From NCBI GenBank assembly GCA_964567485.1, contig CAZMMX010000008.1:1-64000 (forward strand): DNA of 64,000 nt. Reading direction: 5' to 3'. Source of the DNA: UBA1413 sp964567485 (GTDB taxonomy: Bacteria > Bacteroidota > Bacteroidia > Bacteroidales > Prolixibacteraceae). The position numbers and the translations under genes are program-made. The notes under the pieces are model-generated. The model ran no database searches. It was given only the letters and a program-made list of their open reading frames with translations, and was not told where the DNA came from. Shown here in pieces: positions 33,349 to 41,954 of this stretch. How positions within the stretch are numbered: position 1 is the stretch's first letter; each line of letters begins with the position of its first letter.

Positions 33349-34392
33349 TTATGGGTGCTCTTCAGCGCGCTGAAATGGCGCTTTGATGTCGCGTAAAACA
33401 GCGGCATTTTTCAGGGCATCAATCGTGCTGAGGGGAATGTCGGCGATGGTTTCCAGGGTATGGAGAGTCAGGGCCCTCTCATAGCTCTTGTCGTAATAGG
33501 AAAGGATGATCATAGCGACATCACGGTATTCGCCCCGGGAAAGAAGGTCCAAAGCCCGGGTGCTGTTCTCACTTCCCAATCGGCGGGAGATTCTGATGAT
33601 GGCCTGTTCCAGATGTTGCCGTCCATAGCCGGTATAGCCCGATACCAGATAATCGGCCCGCACCTCGCGGGGAATGCGCAGGAACAGAACCGGGCTTTTT
33701 TGCATCTGCTGCCACAGGGATAGGGGCAGGTTCACCCCGCCGATGTTGTGGCTTTCATCTTCGAGCCAAACAGGACGGGTAGGATCTGACTTCCGGAATT
33801 CCTCGTACAGGTTGTTCTCAAACTGTTCCGTGGTGGGTTGTGGGCCGCAGCCAATGGCTCCAAAGGAGGAGCCTTTATGGCTGGCGAGTCCTTCGAGGTC
33901 GATGGCCTGTTCCCCCAGTGATGCCAGGGCCGCGATGATTTCGGTTTTGCCGCTTCCGGTGTACCCACCGATGATCCTTAAATTCAGGGGATTCGCAAAA
34001 TAGGAGAGGACTTGGTGTCTGTAAGCTTTGTAACCCCCGGTGATGACCCCGACCCGGGAAAATCCGTTTTCTTCGAGATGACGTGCAAAAGAGTGGCTGC
34101 GTAATCCACCCCGCCAGCAATGGACCACCACCTCCCCCGCAGGGGCTGCCTTGTGTGCCTGCTCCAGATACCATTGCCGCTTCTGTCCGGCGATCTCCAA
34201 CCCCGCCTCCATGGCCTTGTCTGCCGACACTTTGGTATACAGGGTGCCGACACATGCCCTCTCCTCATCGGTGAACAGAGGAATGCTGATGGCCCCGGGA
34301 ATATGGCCTTTCCCATACTCCCCCGGACTGCGAACATCGATCAGCGGAAGCCCTGAGCCCAGATACCCCTTGATGTCGGTTTTGAAAATCAT
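33349..34392 (-). CDS. selU: tRNA 2-selenouridine synthase
   Basis: SelU (MnmH) replaces sulfur by selenium in the wobble 2-thiouridine of Lys, Glu and Gln tRNAs. The 347-residue protein has an N-terminal rhodanese domain (PLIDVRSPGEYGKGHIPGA) with the catalytic Cys in VVHCWRGGLRSHSFA, followed by a P-loop domain, GGYTGSGKTEII with AIDLEGLASHKGSSFG. It is the first gene of a selU-selD pair. No selA or selB gene is in the window, so selenium use may be limited to tRNA, but only in the genome could this be decided. Confidence 0.95.
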   Translation of the reverse strand: MIFKTDIKGYLGSGLPLIDVRSPGEYGKGHIPGAISIPLFTDEERACVGTLYTKVSADKAMEAGLEIAGQKRQWYLEQAHKAAPAGEVVVHCWRGGLRSHSFARHLEENGFSRVGVITGGYKAYRHQVLSYFANPLNLRIIGGYTGSGKTEIIAALASLGEQAIDLEGLASHKGSSFGAIGCGPQPTTEQFENNLYEEFRKSDPTRPVWLEDESHNIGGVNLPLSLWQQMQKSPVLFLRIPREVRADYLVSGYTGYGRQHLEQAIIRISRRLGSENSTRALDLLSRGEYRDVAMIILSYYDKSYERALTLHTLETIADIPLSTIDALKNAAVLRDIKAPFQRAEEHP

Positions 34393-34569
34393 GGGGCCAA
34401 AATTAATATTTTACCTCCGGTGTTTACTAAAACTTTAAATTTTCGGTCGATCTCACCGGGAATGAAAGCGCTGATACCATTATTAGTGTAAATTGCCCCT
34501 CCGTAAGCAGAAATGCTTTAATCCGGCCATTCGGAAAATAAACCTGTAAGAATTCTATAATTCCATAAG

Positions 34570-36240
34570 ATGATGATGATAAGTCCGCTACAAAAAGAAA
34601 GGGCCGCTTACCGGCCGAAATTACCGGCTTCACTGAAGGGAGAGGTGATTCTGCGTGAAGGGGTGAACACCTCTTCTGTCGATGACCAGGAGGAGATTAA
34701 AATGCTCTTCCCGAACACTTACGGAATGCCTCTGATCACCTTCGAGGCTGGAAACAGAGAGGAAGTCAGCAAGCCACTGAATGTGGGCGTGATTCTTTCG
34801 GGAGGGCAGGCGCCCGGCGGGCATAACGTCATTGCCGGCATCTTCGACGGCATCAAAAAGATACATCCTGAAAGCCGGCTTTTCGGATTTCTGGGAGGCC
34901 CCGGGGGATTGGTAAACCACCAGTATGTTGAGATCACCGCGGAATTCCTCGATCCCTTTCGCAATACCGGGGGATTCGACATCATCGGCTCAGGAAGGAC
35001 CAAGCTGGAGGAGACAGCCCAATTTGACAAAGGCCTGGAGATTCTGAAGAAGCTCGATATCAAGGCTCTGGTGATTATCGGGGGTGATGACAGCAATACC
35101 AATGCCTGCGTTCTGGCTGAGTACTACAAAGCCAAAGAGGCCGGTGTGCAGGTGATCGGGTGTCCCAAGACCATCGACGGCGACCTCAAAAATGAGATGG
35201 TAGAGACCTCCTTCGGCTTTGATACCGCCACCAAGGTATATTCCGAGCTTATCGGCAACATTGCCCGCGATGCCAATTCGGCCAAGAAATATTGGCATTT
35301 CATCAAGTTGATGGGACGTTCTGCCTCCCACATTGGCCTGGAATGCGCGCTTAAGACGCAGCCCAATATCTGTCTGATCTCTGAGGAGGTAGAGCAGAAG
35401 AAGCAAACGCTTCATGATATCGTGGAATATATAGCTTCTGTGGTTGCCGCCCGGGCTGCCGGAGGGGAGAATTTCGGTGTCGCCCTGATCCCTGAAGGAT
35501 TGATTGAATTTATCCCTGAGATGAAGGTGTTGATCACCGAGTTAAACGATATGCTTGTCGAAGGTTCCGCCTTTGAGGAGGAGTTCCGGTCCACCCCTGA
35601 CGATGGAATACGTCGTGAGATGGTGGCTGCCCGGCTCACCCCGGAATCGGCCGCTGTTTTCACCTCCCTGCCAGCAGGGATCGCCAACCAGCTGACCCTT
35701 GACCGCGATCCCCACGGTAATGTTCAGGTATCGCTGATCCAGACCGAGATGCTCTTGGGAGAGATGGTCAAAGCCCGCCTGAAAGGGATGAAGAAAGCCG
35801 GGGAGTTCCGTGGTAAATTCAGCACCCTGTACCATTTCTTCGGCTATGAAGGACGGTGTGCCGCTCCTTCCAACTTTGATGCCGATTACTGTTACTCCCT
35901 GGGGTACACCGCTTCCGTGCTGATCGGTGCCGGAAAGAGCGGATATATGGCGTCGGTGCGCCATCTTACCAGGCCTGCCCATGAGTGGGTGGCAGGTGGC
36001 GTTCCGGTCACCATGATGATGAACATGGAAAAACGACATGGCCATATGAAACCGGTGATCCAGAAGGCGCTGGTAGAACTGGAGGGCGCTCCTTTCCGAT
36101 ATTTCACGGAGCACCGCGACCAGTGGGCCCGGAAAACCTCCTTCGTCTATCCCGGTCCCATCCAGTATTTCGGTCCTTCAGAGGTGTGCGACCAGCCCAC
36201 CATTACCCTGCGCCTGGAACACGAAGCGACAACGGAATAG
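34570..36240 (+). CDS. pfp: Diphosphate-fructose-6-phosphate 1-phosphotransferase
   Basis: This PPi-dependent phosphofructokinase phosphorylates fructose 6-phosphate reversibly with pyrophosphate. The 556-residue size fits the long (plant/Bacteroidota-type) PFP group. Signatures are VGVILSGGQAPGGHNVIAG at the N terminus and VIIGGDDSNTNACVLAEYY, with the GGDD motif that marks PPi rather than ATP use, and CPKTIDGDLKNEMVETSFGFDTA carries the catalytic TIDGD. Three successive start codons at 34570 leave the exact N terminus open. It is divergent from selU. Confidence 0.95.
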   Translation: MMMISPLQKERAAYRPKLPASLKGEVILREGVNTSSVDDQEEIKMLFPNTYGMPLITFEAGNREEVSKPLNVGVILSGGQAPGGHNVIAGIFDGIKKIHPESRLFGFLGGPGGLVNHQYVEITAEFLDPFRNTGGFDIIGSGRTKLEETAQFDKGLEILKKLDIKALVIIGGDDSNTNACVLAEYYKAKEAGVQVIGCPKTIDGDLKNEMVETSFGFDTATKVYSELIGNIARDANSAKKYWHFIKLMGRSASHIGLECALKTQPNICLISEEVEQKKQTLHDIVEYIASVVAARAAGGENFGVALIPEGLIEFIPEMKVLITELNDMLVEGSAFEEEFRSTPDDGIRREMVAARLTPESAAVFTSLPAGIANQLTLDRDPHGNVQVSLIQTEMLLGEMVKARLKGMKKAGEFRGKFSTLYHFFGYEGRCAAPSNFDADYCYSLGYTASVLIGAGKSGYMASVRHLTRPAHEWVAGGVPVTMMMNMEKRHGHMKPVIQKALVELEGAPFRYFTEHRDQWARKTSFVYPGPIQYFGPSEVCDQPTITLRLEHEATTE

Positions 36241-36255
36241 TCTAAACGAACAGGC

Positions 36256-36354
36256 TCATCTGCCGATGTTCACCCTGACGGCATCATAGGAAAGTTCCGT
36301 GAACCAGATATCCCAGAGGTCTTTCACGTTGACTGGGTTCTGAAAACAACAATA
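36256..36354 (-). pseudogene. Possible C-terminal gene remnant
   Basis: An open stretch of 32 codons on the minus strand, flanked by stops, reads with codon use like real genes and ends NVKDLWDIWFTELSYDAV then RVNIGR. It has no start codon and lies directly downstream of the Nudix gene. It may be the tail of a lost gene, or chance. No family was recognised. Confidence 0.3.
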
Positions 36355-36360
36355 CTAAGG

Positions 36361-36972
36361 TTATGCCATCACGATGACCTTCCGGAGGCTTGGGTATGTA
36401 TGTTCGAGTATTTCAGGGATTTGCGCGGTGTTGACCCATCGCACTTCTTCGATATCTTCGGCACTCTCCGGAATGGGAATTTCCTCGCCGGCACTCTCCA
36501 TGAAGAACCACCGGGTTTCCTTGAGGATCCATTCCCGTGGTTTCCCGGGGTAGTCAGACAGGTAGAGATGCCAGGTCGAAAGGGCCTGACCGGTAATGGT
36601 AATCCTGGTCAGTCCGGTCTCCTCGGTGACTTCCCGCAGGGCGGCCTCGCGTGGGGTTTCGTCTTTGTCGATTTTTCCCTTTGGGAGGTCCCATTTGCCA
36701 CGGCGGAAGATGAAAAGCACACCCCGGGGGCTGCGGACGATCCCTCCGGCGGCAGGAATTTCCCTGAAGATCAGGCGAAACCATCCCCATAGTGCAGGGA
36801 GGTCACCCGTGAACATCACGGCAGGTTCTCTGCTGATGAGGAAGCGATCTACTTCACCGGCGAGTTCCCCGCGGGTGGCGACCCTGGCCATTCTTACTTT
36901 TTCGTCAAGATTGGGGAGATCATCGTCGGTCGCCAGGATTAGCCGGCGTTCGTTTAGAAAAACTTCATACAT
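36361..36972 (-). CDS. Nudix hydrolase
   Basis: Nudix enzymes hydrolyse nucleoside diphosphates linked to other groups. The 203-residue protein has a full Nudix box beginning GKIDKDETPREAALREVTEE and ending TGL, meeting G-x5-E-x7-R-E-x2-E-E-x-G. An N-terminal domain of ~70 residues precedes it. The start at 36972 (MYEVFLNERRLIL) was chosen over an ATG three codons upstream because this is the usual family beginning. It is divergent from pyrE with 20 bp between the starts, a gene order common in Bacteroidota. Confidence 0.9.
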   Translation of the reverse strand: MYEVFLNERRLILATDDDLPNLDEKVRMARVATRGELAGEVDRFLISREPAVMFTGDLPALWGWFRLIFREIPAAGGIVRSPRGVLFIFRRGKWDLPKGKIDKDETPREAALREVTEETGLTRITITGQALSTWHLYLSDYPGKPREWILKETRWFFMESAGEEIPIPESAEDIEEVRWVNTAQIPEILEHTYPSLRKVIVMA

Positions 36973-36992
36973 TTGTTGCAAACAGTTGTCAT

Positions 36993-37634
36993 ATGAACAC
37001 TATGGAGTCGATGCAGGCAGCGGTGGCGCAGCTGCTTCTGCAAATTAACACAATAAAAGTACAACCTTCAAATCCCTTCACCTGGGCTTCGGGCTGGAAG
37101 GCGCCGATATACTGTGATAACCGGAAGATCCTCTCCTTTCCAGAAGCACGGAGTTTTATACGTGACCGGTTTGTGGAGGTGATCCGTGAGCGCTATTCAG
37201 GAGCCGAGGTGATTGCCGGGGTAGCCACGGGCGCCATCGCCCATGGCGTTCTGGTGGCGGAAACCCTGGGACTCCCCTTTATTTATGTGCGCTCGGAACC
37301 GAAAGGCCATGGTTTGGAAAACCTCATTGAAGGCGATTTGCGGCCCGGACAGAAGGTCGTTGTGATCGAAGACCTGGTGAGTACGGGGAGCAGCAGCCTC
37401 AAGGCTGTGGCTGCCGTCCGCGCTAACGGCGGAGAGGTCTTGGGAATGGTGGCCATTTTTACCTATGAGTTTTCCAAAGCCAGTGAGAACTTCGCACGCG
37501 ATGGGGTGGAACTGATCACCCTGAGCCGTTATCAGGTGCTTATTGAACAGGCCCTGGCAGCCGGGGAAATCACGGAAGAGCAGCTCGAAAGCCTGATGCG
37601 GTGGCGCCTCGACCCGGCCAACTGGGGCCGTTAA
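36993..37634 (+). CDS. pyrE: Orotate phosphoribosyltransferase
   Basis: PyrE joins orotate to PRPP to make OMP, the substrate of PyrF. The 213-residue protein has the PRPP loop VVVIEDLVSTGSSSLKA (type I PRTase motif) and the mobile-loop region YVRSEPKGHGLENLIEGDL. N-terminal FTWASGWKAPIYCDNRKI matches the orotate site. ATGs at 36993, 37002 and 37008 are possible starts. The SRPBCC gene follows 98 bp later. Context and motifs leave little doubt about the role. Confidence 0.95.
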   Translation: MNTMESMQAAVAQLLLQINTIKVQPSNPFTWASGWKAPIYCDNRKILSFPEARSFIRDRFVEVIRERYSGAEVIAGVATGAIAHGVLVAETLGLPFIYVRSEPKGHGLENLIEGDLRPGQKVVVIEDLVSTGSSSLKAVAAVRANGGEVLGMVAIFTYEFSKASENFARDGVELITLSRYQVLIEQALAAGEITEEQLESLMRWRLDPANWGR

Positions 37635-37732
37635 ATCCCCGGTCACTGCCCACTCCTCCCACGACTGTCCACTCCTACGGGGGTACCTGCTCCTCCGATG
37701 GAAACAATGAATGCCCATATTTTATCCACCCT

Positions 37733-38182
37733 ATGTCTCTGAGTAAATACATCAGCCAAATCAAACATATCGACCACGCCGTGGAGACGGTGTTCGACAC
37801 CCTTGCCGATTTTCATAATCTTTCGAAGTATGTGAACCAGGACATCCTGTCGGCAGTCAGCGAAAAGGTACCCCAGTTTTCCATTACCGGGTTTGAGTCG
37901 GATGCCGACTCCTGCCGCTTTTCGGTCGGCAGTCTGGGAACCACGGAGATCAGGATTGTGGAGCGCACCCCCTACAGCACCATCAAGGTGTCGGGTGGGG
38001 GAGGGCTTCCCGTGGAGCTGACCCTGTGGATACAGCTGCTTCCTGAGGAACCCCGGCGTACCAAAATGCGGCTGACCCTCCATGCCGAAATGGGAATGAT
38101 GGTAAAAATGCTGGCCGGCGACAAGCTGGAGAAGGGACTCGACCAGCTGGCCGACTCCCTGGCGATGCTTCCCTACGCCTAG
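37733..38182 (+). CDS. SRPBCC-fold protein (polyketide cyclase/START-like)
   Basis: The 149-residue protein resembles small SRPBCC proteins with a helix-grip fold and a hydrophobic cavity. It begins with an N-terminal strand and helix (KYISQIKHIDHAVETVFDTL) and ends with a long C-terminal helix (LAGDKLEKGLDQLADSLAML), the usual layout. The ATG at 37733 excludes an unlikely 44-residue leader. It follows pyrE, an order seen in many Bacteroidota. Ligand and function are unknown. Confidence 0.8.
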   Translation: MSLSKYISQIKHIDHAVETVFDTLADFHNLSKYVNQDILSAVSEKVPQFSITGFESDADSCRFSVGSLGTTEIRIVERTPYSTIKVSGGGGLPVELTLWIQLLPEEPRRTKMRLTLHAEMGMMVKMLAGDKLEKGLDQLADSLAMLPYA

Positions 38183-38230
38183 TCGGGGATCATCGGGCGG
38201 AACCTGCCTGCTATCAGGAAATTCCCCGAT

Positions 38231-38998
38231 TCATAGGCATAATTCCACCCCCTTGAAGGGCCAGGTGGTGATGACCCCTGCCGATTCTTTAAGTAAGAGC
38301 TGGCCATAGTCGTCAACGCCCTCCACTTCTGCGGTGAATCGTCTCTCACCGGAACGGTAGGTGAGCGATCTTCCCCTTCCGAACATCGCATTCAGATAAT
38401 GCTCCCTGATTTGGCGGTATTGACGGTTTCTGAGCCGCTGGTACCAGGAGAAGATCTGTTCCAGCAGGGCATAGAGGGATTCTCTGAGGTCAACCTCCGT
38501 GCCGGTCAGCATCTTCAGAGATACGGCATGGGGCAGGTGGGCGGGGAATGAGGCCTGGTTGATATTCAGTCCGACGCCTGCAACGCTCCACTGCAAATGG
38601 CCGCCCATAACGGCGTTTTCGATCAGGATACCGCCGATTTTCCGGTTTCCGGCATAAATATCATTGGGCCATTTGACGGAGATATCGCCTGTATGGTCCC
38701 TGAGAAACCCGGCCACTCCCAGTGACACCACCTGAGAAAGCAAAAACTGCCGGGAGGCCGGGAGAAACGAGGGCTCCAGGACCAGACTGAAAGTGAGATT
38801 CATGCCCGGATCACTTTCCCAGACATTGTTACCATATCCTCTGCCCTGGGTCTGACGAAATGTCCACACCACACAACCTTCCCCGGCCTCATTCGCTGCC
38901 AAAAGGGTGGTGGCATAGTTGTTGGTAGAAGAGGTTTCATCAGGAGTAATGATCCGGATTCCGGGAATTCCGGCATTCATAGTGTTGTCGTTGTTCAT
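38231..38998 (-). CDS. birA: Biotin-[acetyl-CoA-carboxylase] ligase
   Basis: BirA attaches biotin to biotin carboxyl carrier proteins through biotinyl-AMP. The 255-residue protein has the catalytic domain without the N-terminal DNA-binding domain of E. coli BirA. Seen are DETSSTNNYATTLL, the biotin loop FRQTQGRGYGNNVWES (variant of GRGR-x-x-x-W), DISVKWPNDIYAGNRKIGGI with the catalytic Lys, and the SH3-like end. ATG at 38998 or 38980 are both possible. It is transcribed away from rsfS, a conserved pair in the phylum. Confidence 0.92.
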   Translation of the reverse strand: MNNDNTMNAGIPGIRIITPDETSSTNNYATTLLAANEAGEGCVVWTFRQTQGRGYGNNVWESDPGMNLTFSLVLEPSFLPASRQFLLSQVVSLGVAGFLRDHTGDISVKWPNDIYAGNRKIGGILIENAVMGGHLQWSVAGVGLNINQASFPAHLPHAVSLKMLTGTEVDLRESLYALLEQIFSWYQRLRNRQYRQIREHYLNAMFGRGRSLTYRSGERRFTAEVEGVDDYGQLLLKESAGVITTWPFKGVELCL

Positions 38999-39114
38999 GC
39001 CTTTTTTATCTTCTTCACGGTTGCAAAATTCCGGATGATTCCGGAAAGAGCAAAGGTAATTTTAAAATGCGTGAAAAGGTGAGTCATACGCAAATCGACA
39101 CGGGTTCATTTTCT

Positions 39115-39122
39115 TATCTTTG
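39115..39122 (+). promoter_or_regulatory. -7 element of rsfS
   Basis: TATCTTTG, followed by CAGAATTAAA, is a common Bacteroidota -7 element and lies 18 bp before the rsfS ATG. This promoter could drive rsfS-ftsH and perhaps the lipid genes. Confidence 0.55.
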
Positions 39123-39140
39123 CAGAATTAAATATTATCA

Positions 39141-39512
39141 ATGAAGAAAAAAGAGGTACCTACCTTAAAAGTTTTAGACGCTGCCATTGAAGGGATCAGG
39201 CGGCTCAAAGGGAAAAAAATAGCAGTGATAGATCTGACCTCCATTCACCATACAGAATGCGGATATTTCATTGTGTGCCACGGGACTTCCAATACCCAGG
39301 CCGAAAGCATCGCCCGGTCAGTGGAAGAGACGGTAAAAGAGCTCACCGGGGAAAAGACCTGGCACAAGGATGGCTATCGTAATGCGATATGGATACTGCT
39401 CGATTATGGCGACCTGATGGTTCATGTCTTCAGGGAGGAGGCCAGAAGTTTCTACAACCTGGAAGGGTTATGGGCCGATGCCTCCATGAAATATCTAGAA
39501 GATGAAAATTAG
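39141..39512 (+). CDS. rsfS: Ribosome silencing factor (RsfS/Iojap)
   Basis: RsfS binds ribosomal protein L14 and blocks subunit joining when nutrients are low. The 123-residue size fits. The family core is visible as KIAVIDLTSIHHTECGYFIV, the ARSVEETVKEL helix, and DYGDLMVHVFREEARSFYNLEG, ending LWADA. It is followed 8 bp later by ftsH, so the two are probably one transcript. Confidence 0.95.
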   Translation: MKKKEVPTLKVLDAAIEGIRRLKGKKIAVIDLTSIHHTECGYFIVCHGTSNTQAESIARSVEETVKELTGEKTWHKDGYRNAIWILLDYGDLMVHVFREEARSFYNLEGLWADASMKYLEDEN

Positions 39513-39520
39513 AAACTGAT

Positions 39521-41611
39521 ATGGCAGAAAACAATAAGAAAAATAGTGCAGAGCCGAAGCGTGATTCCGGGAATCCTTTCGGAATGCCCGGAGGCGGCGG
39601 CAGTAAGCCAAAATTCAATCCTTATTGGTTTTACGGCATCATTGCTGTGCTTTTCCTGATGGTCAACTATTATTTTACGGGAAGCAAGGGGCCAGTGGAG
39701 ACCAATTGGAACAAGGTGAGAACGACCATGCTGGCCGACCATGACGTCGACCGCATTGTGGTAATCAACAATGAGAAGGCCCTTCTTTACTTGAAGAAAG
39801 AGAGTGAGGCCAAATATAAGAAAGACCTGGAAGGCACTTTCACCAAGCCTGCCGAGGGAGGTCCCCATTTTTACTGGACAATAGGGTCAGTGGAGACTTT
39901 TGAGCAGAAGCTCGTGGAATCGCAGGAAGGAATACCCGACAGTGAAAAGGTGGAAGCCGAATACCGGAATGAGCGCAACTGGGTAAGTGAGATCTTATGG
40001 TCGTTGGGGCCTTTTGTGCTGTTGATTCTCCTGTGGTGGTGGATTTTCCGCCGCATGAGCAAGGGAGGCGGCGGTGCCGGGGGAGGCGGCATTTTCAGCG
40101 TGGGCAAGTCGCAGGCCCGGGTATTTGACAAGGATTCCAGGGTCAATACCTCCTTCAAGGATGTAGCCGGACTGTCGGAAGCCAAACAGGAGGTGGAGGA
40201 GATTGTGGAGTTCCTCAGGAATCCCACCAAGTTCACGAAGCTGGGGGGTAAGATCCCCAAAGGTGCGTTGCTGGTAGGCCCCCCCGGAACGGGAAAGACC
40301 CTGCTGGCCAAGGCAGTGGCCGGGGAAGCCAACGTTCCCTTCTTCTCAATGTCGGGTTCCGATTTTGTAGAAATGTTTGTGGGCGTCGGGGCCTCCAGGG
40401 TGCGCGACCTCTTCAAACAGGCCAAGGAAAAGGCTCCCTGCATTGTTTTTATCGACGAGATCGACGCCATCGGGCGTGCCCGGGGTAGAAATCCCAATTT
40501 AGGGTCCAACGATGAACGTGAGAATACCCTGAACCAGCTTCTCACCGAGATGGACGGTTTTGATACCAACAGCGGGGTGATCGTTCTTGCGGCCACCAAC
40601 CGTGCTGATATTCTCGACAGGGCCCTGATGCGTGCCGGCCGGTTTGACCGGCAAATTCATGTCGAACTCCCCGACCTTAACGAAAGGGCCGAGATATTCC
40701 ATGTGCATCTGAAGCCCTTGAAACTCGATGCCGATGTCCAGGTCGAGTTTCTGGCCAAACAAACCCCCGGGTTTTCGGGTGCCGATATCGCCAATGTCTG
40801 CAACGAGTCGGCACTGATCGCCGCCCGTAAGAACCACGAAACCGTAACCCGTCAGGATTTCCTCGATGCGGTCGACCGCATCGTGGGGGGACTCGAGAAG
40901 AAGAACAAGATCATCTCGCTCGACGAGAAGAAGACCATCGCCTATCATGAGGCCGGCCATGCCACCATCAGCTGGTTATTGCCCTATGCCCATCCTCTGG
41001 TCAAGGTGACCATCGTACCCCGGGGCAAAGCCCTGGGAGCCGCCTGGTATCTTCCGGAAGAACGCTCTATCACTACCAGGGAGCAACTCCTTGACGAGAT
41101 GTGTTCGGCACTGGGCGGACGTGCTGCGGAAGAAGTCATCTTCGGCAGGGTCTCCTCGGGAGCCCAGAATGACCTGGAACGAATCACCAAACAGGCCTAT
41201 GCCATGGTGAGCATCTTCGGAATGAGTGAGAAAATCGGCACCGTCAGTTTTTACGATTCAACGGGCCAGAGTGACTACTCTTTCACCAAGCCCTACAGCG
41301 AGAAGACCGCCCAGCTCATTGACGAAGAGGCCAAGAAGATCATAGACCAGGAATACCAGAGAGCCCTGAGCATCCTCAGGGAGAACAAGGACGGCCACCA
41401 ACAGCTGGCTCAGCTGCTGCTTGACCGGGAGGTGATTTTCTCTGAGGACATGGAGCATATTTTTGGCAAGAGGAGCTGGGATAAGCAGAAGGAGGCCGCC
41501 GCCGCCGGGCTTTCCACGCTGGAAGCTGCTGAAGGACACGATGATGGTGCCGGGGTTTCTGCAAGTGAAACCTCAAAAAGTGACCCTCGGGAGGATGAGG
41601 TAGCCGGCTGA
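39521..41611 (+). CDS. ftsH: ATP-dependent zinc metalloprotease FtsH
   Basis: FtsH is a hexameric inner-membrane AAA+ protease that degrades unassembled membrane proteins and regulators. The 696-residue protein has TM segments near residues 35-53 and 157-176, with a periplasmic loop between, a Gly-rich stretch, then the AAA domain: Walker A GPPGTGKT at 253-260, Walker B CIVFIDEIDAIG at 307-318, and the SRH region RAGRFDRQIHVELPD. The zinc protease motif HEAGH is at 476-480. A Gly/acidic C-terminal tail follows. It is 8 bp after rsfS and leads into the DUF2007-cdsA-psd-pssA run. Confidence 0.98.
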   Translation: MAENNKKNSAEPKRDSGNPFGMPGGGGSKPKFNPYWFYGIIAVLFLMVNYYFTGSKGPVETNWNKVRTTMLADHDVDRIVVINNEKALLYLKKESEAKYKKDLEGTFTKPAEGGPHFYWTIGSVETFEQKLVESQEGIPDSEKVEAEYRNERNWVSEILWSLGPFVLLILLWWWIFRRMSKGGGGAGGGGIFSVGKSQARVFDKDSRVNTSFKDVAGLSEAKQEVEEIVEFLRNPTKFTKLGGKIPKGALLVGPPGTGKTLLAKAVAGEANVPFFSMSGSDFVEMFVGVGASRVRDLFKQAKEKAPCIVFIDEIDAIGRARGRNPNLGSNDERENTLNQLLTEMDGFDTNSGVIVLAATNRADILDRALMRAGRFDRQIHVELPDLNERAEIFHVHLKPLKLDADVQVEFLAKQTPGFSGADIANVCNESALIAARKNHETVTRQDFLDAVDRIVGGLEKKNKIISLDEKKTIAYHEAGHATISWLLPYAHPLVKVTIVPRGKALGAAWYLPEERSITTREQLLDEMCSALGGRAAEEVIFGRVSSGAQNDLERITKQAYAMVSIFGMSEKIGTVSFYDSTGQSDYSFTKPYSEKTAQLIDEEAKKIIDQEYQRALSILRENKDGHQQLAQLLLDREVIFSEDMEHIFGKRSWDKQKEAAAAGLSTLEAAEGHDDGAGVSASETSKSDPREDEVAG

Positions 41612-41743
41612 CCCGGCACCGCTGAGGAGAGCGACTTCCAGGGAAAATGAGGCGGACTACCCGGCTGAGGAGGCCGGGGAACCCGCTCACCAGGCTTCCG
41701 GTGACTCACGGAGAAGTGATCTGATTTTTTTAATTGTAATACC

Positions 41744-41950
41744 ATGGAAAAAGGGTGGAAAGAAGTACTTTTAACGGCTCAGGAACACCAGGCGCATATC
41801 GCCCGCGATATTCTCGAGGGTGCCGGAATCAAAGCGGTCGTCATGGACAAGCAGGATAGTACATACCTGACTTTTGGGGAGTATCATGTTTATGTCGCTG
41901 AAGGAGATGAAGAGGCAGCCCTGGAGTTGTTAAAGGAATTGAAGAATTAA
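41744..41950 (+). CDS. DUF2007-like small protein
   Basis: The 68-residue protein (KEVLLTAQEHQAHIARDILEG; then GEYHVYVAEGDEEAALELL) matches the DUF2007 putative signal-transducing family, a ferredoxin-like fold of unknown ligand. It lies between ftsH and cdsA on the same strand, and its stop is 4 bp before the cdsA start, implying co-translation. Confidence 0.85.
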   Translation: MEKGWKEVLLTAQEHQAHIARDILEGAGIKAVVMDKQDSTYLTFGEYHVYVAEGDEEAALELLKELKN

Positions 41951-41954
41951 TGAA

